From Lachnospiraceae bacterium (GTDB taxonomy: Bacteria; Bacillota; Clostridia; Lachnospirales; Lachnospiraceae): a DNA stretch of 64,000 nucleotides. Shown here in pieces: positions 25,651-35,011 of the stretch (position 1 is its first letter; each line of letters starts with the position of its first letter). The position numbers were made by a program, and so were the translations under genes. The notes below the pieces were generated by a model. It searched no databases. It worked only from the letters and a program-made list of their open reading frames with translations, and was not told where the DNA came from. Where the stretch lies: assembly GCA_902363835.1 (NCBI GenBank), contig CABJBM010000022.1, forward strand, positions 1-64,000. The letters are read 5' to 3'.

Positions 25651-26643
25651 AGGTTCTTTTTTTAACTGCTCTCTGCGGTATATGTCATAGACCTCCAGAA
25701 GCTGAGGGCGTTTCACGACCCCTATTTTTTGAAAAATGTTATGAACGTGGGTCTTGGCTGTTCCCAGGGAAATATATAAGTCTTCGCTTATTTCCTGGTT
25801 GGTTTTGTCCATGAGAAGCACTTTTAAGATTTCCCTTTCCCTGGCGGTTAAGTGGTAAGCTTCACTGAAACGGAACAGAATGCTTTCTTCTATATCAGAG
25901 GGCAGATTTCCTCTGGTCTGGTTTGTCACCTCTTCTACAATGGTATTATTCTTTAATAGTATTTTCAGGTAGTACATAAGATATCCGGCAGAAAACAAAG
26001 CATACAAAAGGTATAAAATATCGGAGGTAAAGCTCCGGTTATTCATATTGATATAATATTTTGAATAAGTGTCAAAATTAAAAATCACAATGGTATCTTC
26101 CGCAATGATGGAGATATTCATGAGGACAGTAATGGAAAAAAGTCTTTTACACCATTTATAGAAAGGATCCTGATATTTCTCAGGGTTCTTTTTTATTATG
26201 TGTAAACATTCCGCCCCTATATAGGCGTTATAAAGCTGGCTTGGGAGGAAATAAAGCCATATTTTCCAGGCGCTGTTGTCCATGGCCGGTACAAACAGCA
26301 TAAAAATCACGTAAACTGCTAAAATTCCGTAATCACGCCTTGTGATTGTTTTATTCAGCAGCTGTTTGAAAATGGTTAAGTACCCCAGTGAAAGGATCAG
26401 ATAAATCAATGTCTTATGGGTGGGGACAATCATAAAAATCTTATTATAATAATCTGCAAAATTCCCAAACAGTTCTGATGCAAAAATCACAATATCATCC
26501 GCTAAAATTGCCCCGAATATGATTCCGATCCATAACAGGATCTTGTCTTTCCCATTAAAAAGAAGTGAGAAAGACATCCAAAAGATACCGGAGTATGCCG
26601 TGATCAAAACCAGATTGTAAATGAATACCATACCTTTTTCCAT
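25627..26643 (-). CDS. Membrane-anchored LuxR-type transcriptional regulator
   Basis: A 338-residue protein whose first about 240 residues form roughly seven hydrophobic helices and whose last 70 are a LuxR/GerE helix-turn-helix (L-T-A-R-E-R-E-I-L-K-V-L-L, then I-S-L-G-T-A-K-T-H-V-H-N-I-F-Q-K). It has no receiver domain, so it probably senses a signal through the membrane part. It is transcribed away from the agmatine operon, which it is the obvious candidate to control; the intergenic region has two palindromes. The regulatory link is inference from position. The start follows a GGAGAC site. Confidence 0.8.
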   Translation of the reverse strand: MEKGMVFIYNLVLITAYSGIFWMSFSLLFNGKDKILLWIGIIFGAILADDIVIFASELFGNFADYYNKIFMIVPTHKTLIYLILSLGYLTIFKQLLNKTITRRDYGILAVYVIFMLFVPAMDNSAWKIWLYFLPSQLYNAYIGAECLHIIKKNPEKYQDPFYKWCKRLFSITVLMNISIIAEDTIVIFNFDTYSKYYINMNNRSFTSDILYLLYALFSAGYLMYYLKILLKNNTIVEEVTNQTRGNLPSDIEESILFRFSEAYHLTAREREILKVLLMDKTNQEISEDLYISLGTAKTHVHNIFQKIGVVKRPQLLEVYDIYRREQLKKEPEKETPSP

Positions 26644-26746
26644 AATTTGTCTCCTGCTTTTTGTTCGTCCGCATGTTGTCCATCATCAGTATAACAAATA
26701 AAAAAGTTTTTTCAACTCTAAAATTTCACAAGAAGCCCATTTTTTA

Positions 26747-26759
26747 GTGCATAATGCAC
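26747..26759. promoter_or_regulatory. Palindrome, candidate regulator site
   Basis: GTGCAT-A-ATGCAC is a 13-base palindrome in the divergent region between the LuxR-type gene and the agmatine operon. Confidence 0.35.
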
Positions 26760-26824
26760 AAAAGTTTAGGAGAGTTTATGTGGATTAAAGTTAAAAGTGT
26801 TATAAATATCCACCTTTGGTTGCA

Positions 26825-26843
26825 TTCTCAACCGGTGTGAGAA
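26825..26843. promoter_or_regulatory. Inverted repeat, candidate regulator site
   Basis: TTCTCA (26825-26830) and TGAGAA (26838-26843) flank a 7-base spacer in the leader of the carbamate kinase gene. It could be an operator or a small RNA hairpin. Confidence 0.35.
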
Positions 26844-26929
26844 CTGCTATTTTCATCTTGTGAGGACGCCGCAAGAAGCAAATCACAAACACAAAAATCA
26901 CAGCAAAACAAAAAAAGGAGGTTTTACTG

Positions 26930-27874
26930 ATGGCAGAGAAAATAGTCCTTGCCTTAGGCGGAAACGCGCTGCAGTCAGGAAAAGGAGAAGCAACTGCTGA
27001 GGCACAGCTTGAAGTCGTTCATAAGACTTGTGAGTACATAGCAGAATTAAATGAACGAGGATATGAGATGGCCATTGTGCATGGGAACGGACCTCAGGTA
27101 GGGAGAATTTTGCTGGCATCTGAAACTGCAAAAGATGTAACGCCGCCTATGCCGTTTGATGTATGCGGGGCAATGTCCCAGGGGTATATCGGATATCATT
27201 TGCAGCAGGGGCTGAAATATGCGCTCAATAAGCGGAATCAGAACTTTCCGGTTGTCACCATCGCCACCCAGGTAGTTGTGGATGAACATGATCCGGCTTT
27301 TCATAATCCTACCAAACCCATCGGGCCTTTTTACACAAAAGATGAGGCTTATACTCTGGAAAAGGAAAAAGGATACGTTATGAAGGAAGATGCAGGCCGG
27401 GGATACCGCAGAGTGGTTGCATCTCCCCTTCCTAAAAAGATCGTGGAGATTGAGGCTGTAAAGGAGTTATGGCCAAAGGCAATTGTCATCACCTGCGGCG
27501 GAGGGGGAATCCCGGTGATTGAAGATCCTGCCGGCGCTTTGCAGGGAACAGCTGCAGTGATTGATAAGGATTTTGCAGCAGAGCTTTTGGCAGAGCAGGT
27601 GAATGCGGATATTCTGGTGATTTTAACGGAAGTTGAAAAGGTAGCGGTCAATTACAACAAGCCGGACCAGAAAAACCTGGATCATCTCAGTCTTTTGGAA
27701 GCAAACCGGTATTGTGAGGAAGGGCAGTTTGCTCCGGGAAGCATGCTTCCAAAGGTTCAGGCAGCCATGAAGTTTGTAAGATCCAATCCATCAAAACGGG
27801 CAGTCATCACCTCTTTGGATAAAGCGGTTGAAGCCCTGGATGGTAAAACAGGCACCATATTCACATTTAACTAA
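26930..27874 (+). CDS. arcC: Carbamate kinase
   Basis: A 314-residue amino-acid-kinase-family protein starting A-L-G-G-N-A-L-Q and carrying H-G-N-G-P-Q-V-G, G-G-G-G-I-P-V and I-D-K-D-F-A-A. It makes ATP from carbamoyl phosphate and ADP. Here carbamoyl phosphate comes from putrescine carbamoyltransferase, the next gene, so it is the energy-yielding step of agmatine fermentation. ATG 26930 has AAAGGAGG. It is first in the operon, whereas the characterised enterococcal agmatine operon has it last. Confidence 0.92.
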   Translation: MAEKIVLALGGNALQSGKGEATAEAQLEVVHKTCEYIAELNERGYEMAIVHGNGPQVGRILLASETAKDVTPPMPFDVCGAMSQGYIGYHLQQGLKYALNKRNQNFPVVTIATQVVVDEHDPAFHNPTKPIGPFYTKDEAYTLEKEKGYVMKEDAGRGYRRVVASPLPKKIVEIEAVKELWPKAIVITCGGGGIPVIEDPAGALQGTAAVIDKDFAAELLAEQVNADILVILTEVEKVAVNYNKPDQKNLDHLSLLEANRYCEEGQFAPGSMLPKVQAAMKFVRSNPSKRAVITSLDKAVEALDGKTGTIFTFN

Positions 27875-27908
27875 TTAACAATAAAAATTTATATAAGGAG
27901 ATTTTGCC

Positions 27909-28937
27909 ATGAAAGCAAACGGAATCACACATTTTATTGACACCAATGACTTCACAAAGGAGGAGCTGTTAGACATCATTGATCTGTCTCTGGCAATTAA
28001 AAGGAGCATTAAGGCAGGCTATAATCCTCCTCTGTTAGAAGGAAAAACACTTGGTATGATTTTTCAGCAATCCTCAACAAGAACCCGGGTTTCCTTTGAG
28101 ACAGCCATGGAACAGCTTGGGGGCCATGCCCAGTATTTAGGACCTGGCATGATCCAGCTTGGCGGGCATGAAACCATCGGTGATACAGGAAGAGTGCTTT
28201 CCCAGCTGATTGATGTGGTAATGGCCAGAGTGGTTGAACACAACACAGTGGTGGAATTAGCCAAAGCATGCACAATCCCCGTATTAAACGGTATGAGTGA
28301 TTACAATCATCCAACCCAGGAAATCGGTGATCTTTGTACAATCGTAGAGCATCTTCCAAGGGGCAGAAAGCTGGAAGACTGCAAGGTTGTTTTTGTAGGC
28401 GACGGAACACAGGTATGTGCTTCCCTGGGATTTATCACCACAAAGCTTGGTATGCATTTCGTTCATTACGGACCAAAGAACAATCAGCTTCTGGAAGAGC
28501 ACAAGAAGATCATGGAAGAAAACTGCAGGATTTCCGGCGGTACATGGGAAGTAACCGATAACCGTGACAGTGTAAAGGGAGCAGATTTCATTTACACAGA
28601 CGTATGGTATGGATTGTATGAAAACGAGACTCCAAAGGAAGAGCGTGTTGCTACATTTAAGGATTATCAGGTAAACAGAGATTTAATGTCTCTTGGAAAT
28701 ATTGGCTGCAAATTCATGCACTGTCTGCCTGCTACCAGGGGAGAAGACGTGACCGATGAAGTTCTTGACAGCGATAGCTCCATTGCATTTTTAGAGGCAG
28801 GAAACCGCCTGACAGCAATGAGAGGTCTGCTTGTTTACTTTACACAGTATCAGAGAGATCAGGCTCCAAGCCAGCTTCAGATCGCAGCAGCAAAGGAACA
28901 GTTAGAGAAATTCATGGATGATAGAAATATCAGATAG
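27909..28937 (+). CDS. ptcA: Putrescine carbamoyltransferase
   Basis: A 342-residue carbamoyltransferase with the carbamoyl-phosphate motif [15 protein letters not shown] and H-C-L-P-A-T-R-G. The loop [13 protein letters not shown] and a longer C-terminal helix favour a putrescine rather than an ornithine enzyme, and the neighbours (agmatine deiminase, amine antiporter, carbamate kinase) agree. It splits N-carbamoylputrescine into putrescine and carbamoyl phosphate. An ATAAGGAG site precedes ATG 27909. Ornithine carbamoyltransferase is the alternative. Confidence 0.88.
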   Translation: MKANGITHFIDTNDFTKEELLDIIDLSLAIKRSIKAGYNPPLLEGKTLGMIFQQSSTRTRVSFETAMEQLGGHAQYLGPGMIQLGGHETIGDTGRVLSQLIDVVMARVVEHNTVVELAKACTIPVLNGMSDYNHPTQEIGDLCTIVEHLPRGRKLEDCKVVFVGDGTQVCASLGFITTKLGMHFVHYGPKNNQLLEEHKKIMEENCRISGGTWEVTDNRDSVKGADFIYTDVWYGLYENETPKEERVATFKDYQVNRDLMSLGNIGCKFMHCLPATRGEDVTDEVLDSDSSIAFLEAGNRLTAMRGLLVYFTQYQRDQAPSQLQIAAAKEQLEKFMDDRNIR

Positions 28938-28947
28938 GAGGAAAATT

Positions 28948-30309
28948 ATGTCAGACGCGCCAAAGAAGAAGTTTCGGTTAATTGATGCCATAATGACGGT
29001 AATATGCGTTGTATTTGTGGCAGAAGCAGCAAGTCCGGTGGCAGCGATTGGTAATTCCCAGTATTTCTGGTGGGTTTTCCTCTTAATAGCATTTTTGCTA
29101 CCATATGGCTTGATCTCCTCAGAACTGGGGACAACCTATGAGGGTGACGGTGGATTGTATGACTGGGTGTCAAAAGCCTTTGGTAAAAAATGGGGAGGAA
29201 GGGTGTCCTGGTACTACTGGATCAACTTTCCGCTTTGGATGGCTTCTTTGGCGCTTATGTTTCCTGAGGTCATTAATCTTTTGACCGGAGGAGAGCTGGG
29301 ATTTTTCCCATCCTTGATCATAGAGCTTACTTTTGTATGGATTATTGTTTTTATCAGCTTTTTTTCAGTTTGTGACAGTGCCTGGATCTTAAACGGAGCT
29401 GCTGTGATTAAAATCCTCATAGCCCTGATCCTGGGATGCCTTGGTATCTATGGTGCGGTTACTCATGGAGTTGCCAATGAATACACCTTGGCTTCCTTGA
29501 TTCCAAACTTTAATTTAAACAGCTTGTCCTACATATCGGTTATTTTATTTAACTGCCTTGGATTTGAAGTTGTTTGTACTTTTGCGGATGATATGGAGAA
29601 TCCCAAAAAGCAGATTCCCCAGGCCATCATTGCAGGCGGTATTGTCATTGCTGCTATCTATATCTTTATGGCATTTGGAATCGGTGTTGCGATTCCCGCC
29701 GACCAGATCAGCACCAGCACAGGATTGGTGGCAAGCGTTCAGCTTTTGACCGGCAGCACAAGGGGAATCATTGTAACAATTGTTGCCATTGGCTTTTTGC
29801 TCACGCTTTTTGGAAATATGGTTTCCTGGTCTTTGGGAGTAAATAATGTTGCCGCTTATTCGGCAGAGAATGGAGATATGCCATCAGTATTTAAAATAAG
29901 AAGCAAAAAGAATGATATGCCAATTGGTGCAGCCATCATGAATGGTCTGGTAGCCAGCACGGTTTTGATCATTGCTCCCATTATACCCAATCAGGATTTA
30001 TTCTGGTGCTTCTTCGCATTGAATCTGGTTATGTTTTTGCTTTCCTATATTCCTGTATTCCCGGCCTTCTTAAAGCTCAGGAAGATAGACCCGGATACAG
30101 AACGGCCCTTTAAGGTTCCGGGAAGCAGTGCTTTCTTAAAGGTTTTGGCATACGTTCCAATGATGCTGATCATCATTGCTCTGATTTTTACCGCAGTACC
30201 TTTAAGCTTTGATCCGGAAACCCTGGCAGGAGTCCTTCCGATCACCATCGGGGCAGTGATATTCCTCGTACTTGGTGAGGTGATTGTAAACAGAAAAAGA
30301 GATAAATAA
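28948..30309 (+). CDS. APC-family agmatine/putrescine antiporter
   Basis: A 453-residue amino acid/polyamine transporter with about 12 hydrophobic helices. The first helix has V-A-E-A-A-S-P-V-A-A-I-G and the region around helix 6 has N-C-L-G-F-E-V. ATG 28948 follows ATAGGAGG; the in-frame ATG at 28918 lies in the previous gene. In agmatine operons the antiporter imports agmatine in exchange for putrescine, so ATP is gained without transport cost. The substrate is inferred from context. Confidence 0.85.
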   Translation: MSDAPKKKFRLIDAIMTVICVVFVAEAASPVAAIGNSQYFWWVFLLIAFLLPYGLISSELGTTYEGDGGLYDWVSKAFGKKWGGRVSWYYWINFPLWMASLALMFPEVINLLTGGELGFFPSLIIELTFVWIIVFISFFSVCDSAWILNGAAVIKILIALILGCLGIYGAVTHGVANEYTLASLIPNFNLNSLSYISVILFNCLGFEVVCTFADDMENPKKQIPQAIIAGGIVIAAIYIFMAFGIGVAIPADQISTSTGLVASVQLLTGSTRGIIVTIVAIGFLLTLFGNMVSWSLGVNNVAAYSAENGDMPSVFKIRSKKNDMPIGAAIMNGLVASTVLIIAPIIPNQDLFWCFFALNLVMFLLSYIPVFPAFLKLRKIDPDTERPFKVPGSSAFLKVLAYVPMMLIIIALIFTAVPLSFDPETLAGVLPITIGAVIFLVLGEVIVNRKRDK

Positions 30310-30328
30310 GAAAGAGAAGGGATAAATT

Positions 30329-31429
30329 ATGGCAAAGAGAATTGAGAACACAACTCCAAAGCAGGACGGATACCGTATGCCTGCAGAGTTTGAAGAGCAG
30401 GAACAGATTTGGATGTTATGGCCGGAAAGACCGGATAACTGGAGAAACGGGGCTAAGCCTGCACAGGCCGTATTCACTGAGGTTGCAAAGGCAATCCTTC
30501 AGTTTGAGCCTGTTACCGTATGTGTTTCCCCTGCACAGTTTCAAAACTGCCGCGCCCATCTTCCTGCTGAAATAAGAGTGGTTGAGATGACAAGCAATGA
30601 TTCCTGGATCCGTGACTGCGGACCTACCTTTGTCATCAATGACAAAGGCGGCATCAGGGGCTGTGACTGGACCTTTAATGCATGGGGCGGCCTGGTAGAC
30701 GGACTTTACTTCCCATGGGACCAGGATGATCTTGTGGCCCATAAGGTATGTGAGACCGAAGGAATTGATTCCTATCGCACGGAAGGTTTTGTTCTGGAAG
30801 GCGGTTCTTTCCATGTAGATGGAGAGGGAACCGTTATTACCACAGAAATGTGCCTGTTAAGTGAGGGAAGAAATCCTCATATGACAAAAGAAGAAATTGA
30901 AAAGATGCTGGATGAATACTTAAACTGCCAAAAGGTTATCTGGATTAAGGATGGCATTGATCCTAATGAAACCAATGGACATGTTGACGATGTTGCCCAG
31001 TATGTAAGGCCGGGAGAGGTTGCCTGCATCTGGACAGAGGATGAAGAGAATCCTTTCTATAGGGAAGCTCAGGAAGCTTATAAAACATTATCCGAAGCAG
31101 TAGACGCAAAAGGCCGTAAATTAAAGGTACATAAGCTTTGCCTGACAAAGAAACCGGTTCTGCTTCATGGCGCAGATGCCATTGATATGGTAGAAGGAAC
31201 TCTTCCAAGAGAGGATGGCGAGGTTTCCATCGCTTCCTATATGAATTTTCTTGTAGTAAACGGCGGCGTCATTGTTCCCCAGTATGGTGATGAAAATGAT
31301 GCATTGGCCTTACAGCAGATCCAGGAAATGTATCCGGACCGCAAAGTGGTTGGGGTGCGCACCGAAGAGGTTGCATTTGGGGGCGGAAATATCCACTGCA
31401 TTACCCAGCAGCAGCCAAAAGCAAAATAA
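30329..31429 (+). CDS. aguA: Agmatine deiminase
   Basis: A 366-residue penta-tein (PPAD) fold enzyme: N-terminal M-P-A-E-F-E-E-Q-E, S-N-D-S-W-I-R-D-C-G-P-T-F, E-G-G-S-F-H-V-D-G-E-G-T, G-H-V-D-D, and the catalytic Cys357 in G-G-G-N-I-H-C-I-T-Q-Q-Q-P near the end, the expected position for AguA. It hydrolyses agmatine to N-carbamoylputrescine and ammonia. It is the last gene of the operon, 19 bases after the antiporter. Confidence 0.95.
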   Translation: MAKRIENTTPKQDGYRMPAEFEEQEQIWMLWPERPDNWRNGAKPAQAVFTEVAKAILQFEPVTVCVSPAQFQNCRAHLPAEIRVVEMTSNDSWIRDCGPTFVINDKGGIRGCDWTFNAWGGLVDGLYFPWDQDDLVAHKVCETEGIDSYRTEGFVLEGGSFHVDGEGTVITTEMCLLSEGRNPHMTKEEIEKMLDEYLNCQKVIWIKDGIDPNETNGHVDDVAQYVRPGEVACIWTEDEENPFYREAQEAYKTLSEAVDAKGRKLKVHKLCLTKKPVLLHGADAIDMVEGTLPREDGEVSIASYMNFLVVNGGVIVPQYGDENDALALQQIQEMYPDRKVVGVRTEEVAFGGGNIHCITQQQPKAK

Positions 31430-31465
31430 AGGGTTTTCACAAATCTCCTCAAATGTATGCAGATA

Positions 31466-31498
31466 CAGGGGCTGTTGCACTTGCCGCAACAGCCCCTG
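31466..31498. terminator. Hairpin between convergent aguA and M23 peptidase genes
   Basis: A perfect 13-bp stem CAGGGGCTGTTGC / GCAACAGCCCCTG with a 7-base loop lies between convergent genes. It has no T-run on either side, so it may be a transcription or exonuclease barrier rather than a classic terminator. Confidence 0.6.
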
Positions 31499-31511
31499 GG
31501 TTATGAAATGC

Positions 31512-32678
31512 TTAATTTTCTTCCTTAGGAGGCTCCGGCGGAACGAAATTATCAGGAATCCCAGGATCCCTCATGTCATATACCCGGTTATACTCCTTTG
31601 TCTCCTGATTCTTAAAGGTCTCGGAACGGTTCATGGTAAGGAATTTTGTAAGCTCATAACAGCTCACCCAGATCTCGTTATTTCCTTCTTTCTGAGACTC
31701 ATCAAAAATGAGCTGAAGCCCAAAGTGGAGATGAGGTTGATTGATATTGTTGGTATTTTCAGTCCGGCTGTATCCGGTACGACCCAGATAACCGATCACA
31801 TCTCCGGCCGTAACAATGCTGCCCTGGCTTAAGGATTTATGGTAAGGATAGTTTTTTCTTAAATGGGCGTAATAATAATACCGCTTTCCATCAAAGCTGC
31901 GGATCCCCAAACGCCATCCGCCGTACTGGTTCCATCCGATGGCCTCCACATAACCGCTTTCCACTGCAATTACAGGGGTTCCCACCTGACCCATCATATC
32001 ATGCCCAAGATGCTGCCTTCTGTAGCCATAAGAGCGGGCAACTCCAAAATCATCAAAATCATTGTAAGGGAAGCTTTTGGCAATAGGAGAAAAGCCTTTC
32101 AGCCCATATTTCTTAACCCAGACCTTATCAGGATCTAAGCTGCCGTCAGGCAGGAGCGCAGGGGTGGCGTAAAGGGGCGCATTTTGAGAGGGAATCTGAA
32201 TCTCATACTGTCCTACAAGACCATCCAGCACAGCTCCATAGGCTTCTCTGTAATAGGAATAATGACTCATTTTTGCGGTCAGTTCTTCCATGGTTTTACC
32301 GGAAAGAAGCTGTTCCGCCAGCCCATCCAAATCTTTGGTGGAATATCTGGAAAAATCTCCTCCATACTTGGCTCCAAGGTAAGCCAGCAAATCCACCCAG
32401 TTTAAGTGCGGTTCAGACTGACAGGTGTTCACATCATACCGGAAGGCTTCCTGCATGGCCTTTGCGGTCACGTCAAAATCCACCCATTTAATATATTTTT
32501 TTGCTTCTGAGGGACTGGAGTTTCCGTCCTGATTAACTACCGGAAATGAAAACTTCCCGCCTGGGGATATGAAAAATAAGGAGACCAGCAGAAATGTCAG
32601 AACAATGACTTCTATGTAAATGATAATATGGTGTCTGGACATATGGGAAAGTTTGATATCTTTTTTGAATAGGTTCAT
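31512..32678 (-). CDS. M23-family peptidoglycan endopeptidase, membrane-anchored
   Basis: A 388-residue protein with one N-terminal membrane helix (about residues 15-37) and a C-terminal peptidase M23 domain: H-x-G-H-D-M-M-G-Q-V-G-T-P-V (zinc ligands) and H-L-H-F-G. ATG 32678 follows AAGGAGAACG at good spacing; upstream in-frame codons up to 32726 lack a site. It is predicted to act outside the membrane on cell-wall peptides, possibly in spore cortex or septum remodelling. The stretch between the helix and the catalytic domain is long (about 180 residues) and not recognised. Confidence 0.85.
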   Translation of the reverse strand: MNLFKKDIKLSHMSRHHIIIYIEVIVLTFLLVSLFFISPGGKFSFPVVNQDGNSSPSEAKKYIKWVDFDVTAKAMQEAFRYDVNTCQSEPHLNWVDLLAYLGAKYGGDFSRYSTKDLDGLAEQLLSGKTMEELTAKMSHYSYYREAYGAVLDGLVGQYEIQIPSQNAPLYATPALLPDGSLDPDKVWVKKYGLKGFSPIAKSFPYNDFDDFGVARSYGYRRQHLGHDMMGQVGTPVIAVESGYVEAIGWNQYGGWRLGIRSFDGKRYYYYAHLRKNYPYHKSLSQGSIVTAGDVIGYLGRTGYSRTENTNNINQPHLHFGLQLIFDESQKEGNNEIWVSCYELTKFLTMNRSETFKNQETKEYNRVYDMRDPGIPDNFVPPEPPKEEN

Positions 32679-32810
32679 AAGCGTTCTCCTTGTCATTCCA
32701 TGGCATGATTTACTTAATAAAGGCAAGCCAGGCCCGGTCTGAATGCATGAAATCAGCCGTTCGATGAGCCGCCAGATGAATCCAACTCCTTAATAGATAC
32801 ATATGAAAAA

Positions 32811-32836
32811 GGAAAGCAGGTTTCTGAGGCTTTCCT
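32811..32836. other. Short hairpin in the M23/alcohol dehydrogenase divergent region
   Basis: A 7-bp GGAAAGC/GCTTTCC stem lies within the 310-base divergent intergenic region. Apart from this and the bdh promoter I see nothing there. Confidence 0.35.
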
Positions 32837-32892
32837 ATATAAGATATGCGAAGGAAGCTAAAAATATGATGAAAAACAGGAGGAAGCCTGTA

Positions 32893-32922
32893 TTGGAAAT
32901 TAAGAAACGTTCGTGGTATAAT
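32893..32922 (+). promoter_or_regulatory. Promoter of the iron-type alcohol dehydrogenase
   Basis: TTGGAA (32893-32898), 18 bases, TATAAT (32917-32922), about 65 bases upstream of the gene. Confidence 0.6.
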
Positions 32923-32988
32923 TCCTATTAAGAATAAAAATGATGCGGAACAAGGAAAATCAGACTGCAGCAGAAAGTGAGGCTAGGA

Positions 32989-34176
32989 ATGAATAATTTT
33001 GAATACTGTGTACCTACAAGGGTGATATTCGGCCGTGATACCCATAAGAAGGCGGGAGCCATTATTTCAGAATATGGATTTCGCAAGATTATGATTCATT
33101 ATGGGGGAGGCAGCATAAAGAAAAACGGCCTTCTTGGGCTGGTGGAAGAGTCCTTAAAAGAACATGGAATTGAATACGTTCTTTTTGGCGGAGTGCAGCC
33201 AAATCCGGTCCTTTCCCTGGCAAAGGAAGGCATGGAATTATGCAGAAAGGAAAATGTGGAATTCATTCTGGCAGTGGGAGGCGGAAGTGTTATTGATTCG
33301 GCCAAATGCATTGCTGACGGAGTTCTTAACCCGGAAATTGATCCATGGAAATTCTTTTTAAAAGAAGTGGTTCCGGTAAAATCCCTTCCTCACGGCAACA
33401 TTCTCACCTTGTCTGCTTCAGGAAGTGAAACAAGCTTATCCTGTGTCATCACAAATGAAGACGGGGGCTTAAAACGGGGGTTCAACAGCCCTACCCACCG
33501 TCCTTTGTTTACTATCTGCAACCCGGAGCTGACGTTTACCGTCAATAAATATCAGACAGGCTGCGGAACCGTGGATATTATGATGCACACCCTGGAGCGG
33601 TATCTGGGAGGAAGCACAAAGAATACGCCTTTGACAGACCGGATCGCAGAAGGGCTTTTAACCTCTGTTATGGAGGCAGGAGCTGCGGCAGATAAAAATC
33701 CTGAGGATTACCAGGCGAGAGCAACCCTTATGTGGGCGGGAAGCCTTTCCCATAATGAGCTTACCGGCCTTGGAAGGGAATTCATGATGCAGGTTCACCA
33801 GCTGGAGCATGAACTGTCCGGAATGTATCCGGCCATTGCCCACGGCGCCGGATTATCCGCCCTGTTTTGCTCCTGGGCAAGGTATGTTTGCGAAGACAAT
33901 CCCATGAGATTTGCCCAGCTGGCGGTCCGTGTCATGAATGAGGAAATGAATTTTGAAGAACCTTTAAAAACTGCTCTTCATGGGATCAGCAGACTGGAAG
34001 GCTTTTTTAAGAGCCTTGGAATGCCTGTGAGCTTAAGAGAGCTGAATGCAGGAATAAAGGAAACGGATTTAGAGGTGTTGGCGGAAAAATGTTCCTTTTA
34101 CGGAACCAGGACCTTACCGGGAATCCGGTTACTGGGGAAAGAGGAAATGATGGATGTGTACCGGCTGGCTTATTAG
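32989..34176 (+). CDS. Iron-containing alcohol dehydrogenase (butanol dehydrogenase type)
   Basis: A 395-residue group III alcohol dehydrogenase. The N-terminal part has P-T-R-V-I-F-G and V-G-G-G-S-V-I-D-S-A-K (NAD(P) binding). The iron site is given by Asp and His in V-D-I-M-M-H-T-L-E and by His residues in V-H-Q-L-E-H-E-L and I-A-H-G-A-G-L-S. It most resembles BDH/YqhD-type enzymes that reduce aldehydes to alcohols. ATG 32989 is preferred over GTG 32977 because the GAGG site is correctly spaced only for it. It is a single gene between two terminators. Confidence 0.9.
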   Translation: MNNFEYCVPTRVIFGRDTHKKAGAIISEYGFRKIMIHYGGGSIKKNGLLGLVEESLKEHGIEYVLFGGVQPNPVLSLAKEGMELCRKENVEFILAVGGGSVIDSAKCIADGVLNPEIDPWKFFLKEVVPVKSLPHGNILTLSASGSETSLSCVITNEDGGLKRGFNSPTHRPLFTICNPELTFTVNKYQTGCGTVDIMMHTLERYLGGSTKNTPLTDRIAEGLLTSVMEAGAAADKNPEDYQARATLMWAGSLSHNELTGLGREFMMQVHQLEHELSGMYPAIAHGAGLSALFCSWARYVCEDNPMRFAQLAVRVMNEEMNFEEPLKTALHGISRLEGFFKSLGMPVSLRELNAGIKETDLEVLAEKCSFYGTRTLPGIRLLGKEEMMDVYRLAY

Positions 34177-34271
34177 AATTCCTCATAAACCACTGCTTAA
34201 GCGGCAGTTATCCGGCTGAAGCCCGGCTCTCCGTTTACGGCGGCATGAAAATGCCTGTTCTGCTTTTATGA

Positions 34272-34315
34272 AAACGGTATTAATCAAGCTTTTAACAGCT
34301 TTCTTAATACCGTTT
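34272..34315 (+). terminator. Terminator after the alcohol dehydrogenase
   Basis: A 12-bp stem AAACGGTATTAA (34272-34283) / TTAATACCGTTT (34304-34315). The rest of 34177-34572 has no convincing gene; a 55-codon minus-strand frame there lacks a ribosome site. Confidence 0.6.
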
Positions 34316-34572
34316 CGTAATGGCCGGGCAGGCTATTTCTTTGTTCCAGCCTGGATTTAAATAAGCCCGGAAAAGCCATGATCACGAATGAAAGAAAACC
34401 GGAAAAGAATGCTGTCTGATTTCCGATTTTAACCCTGGCTTCACAGCCCATATCATTGTGATTTTTTACATATGGCTTTATATGGCTTATAGAATCACTT
34501 TACCTTTCTGACTTACAGCAAGGCAAAGCGGGAATAACATTCTGATGTTTTATTATAGAACTTCCTTAACCT

Positions 34573-34866
34573 TTATTTATAGCAACCCATTTTACATATA
34601 TCAGTTACGACTGCCCTTACCTTCTCCTTTTCCGGCTCTTTGCAAAAGGGTTTGAAAATGCACACCATGGTTATGGCATTCTGGGGAGGGCGGGTCATAA
34701 TAAAGGAATTGCAGATAAAGCGGAAGTTAATTCCCCTGGCTTCCTGAATGGACACCAGATAGGGCTTGTAGGTGGCGCCCCGCAAATCCCTGGTGGCTTC
34801 GTGGAAGATTGCCAGGTCTTTGCAGTTTACATCGCGGTAGGGGGAAAAATTGCATGGGCAGCACAT
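34573..34866 (-). CDS. Small Cys-rich hypothetical protein
   Basis: A 97-residue protein starting M-C-C-P-C-N-F-S-P-Y and ending C-K-M-G-C-Y-K, with eight Cys overall, spaced for metal binding or disulfides. ATG 34866 has a clear AAAGGAG site. The middle (L-R-G-A-T-Y-K-P-Y, then F-I-C-N-S-F-I-M-T-R-P-P-Q-N-A-I-T-M-V) looks like a folded domain, not random sequence, but I do not recognise the family. It sits directly downstream, on the same strand, of the frameshifted micropeptide element at 34929-35115, so it may share that promoter. Confidence 0.6.
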   Translation of the reverse strand: MCCPCNFSPYRDVNCKDLAIFHEATRDLRGATYKPYLVSIQEARGINFRFICNSFIMTRPPQNAITMVCIFKPFCKEPEKEKVRAVVTDICKMGCYK

Positions 34867-34928
34867 ATAAGAAACTCCTTTGCCTTTTCTATTGTTATAT
34901 CATATGCGTCTCCGGGGACGAGCGTGAG

Positions 34929-35011
34929 TCACTTTTTAAATTGTTCTTTGCAAAGCTGGAAAATCAAATCTAATAAATCCCTAAACTTACAGGATCTTAA
35001 ATCTAAAACAT
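34929..35011 (-). pseudogene. Frameshifted copy of the 22-codon micropeptide gene
   Basis: ATG 35011 behind AAGGAGG meets TAG at the third codon. Adding one base in the T-run restores a frame that reads D-L-R-S-C-K-F-R-D-L-L-D-L-I-F-Q-L-C-K and ends at TGA 34929. This parallels the intact peptide at 46021-46089 (F-S-S-C-N-F-S-D-L-L-D-L-I-S-Q-F-C-K). Promoter-like sequence is also less well kept here. It is either a dead copy or a leader whose short frame matters. Confidence 0.6.

Noticed and set aside
34284..34451. 55-codon minus-strand frame after the alcohol dehydrogenase
   Set aside because: The composition is somewhat protein-like, but there is no ribosome site and its end is encoded by the terminator hairpin.
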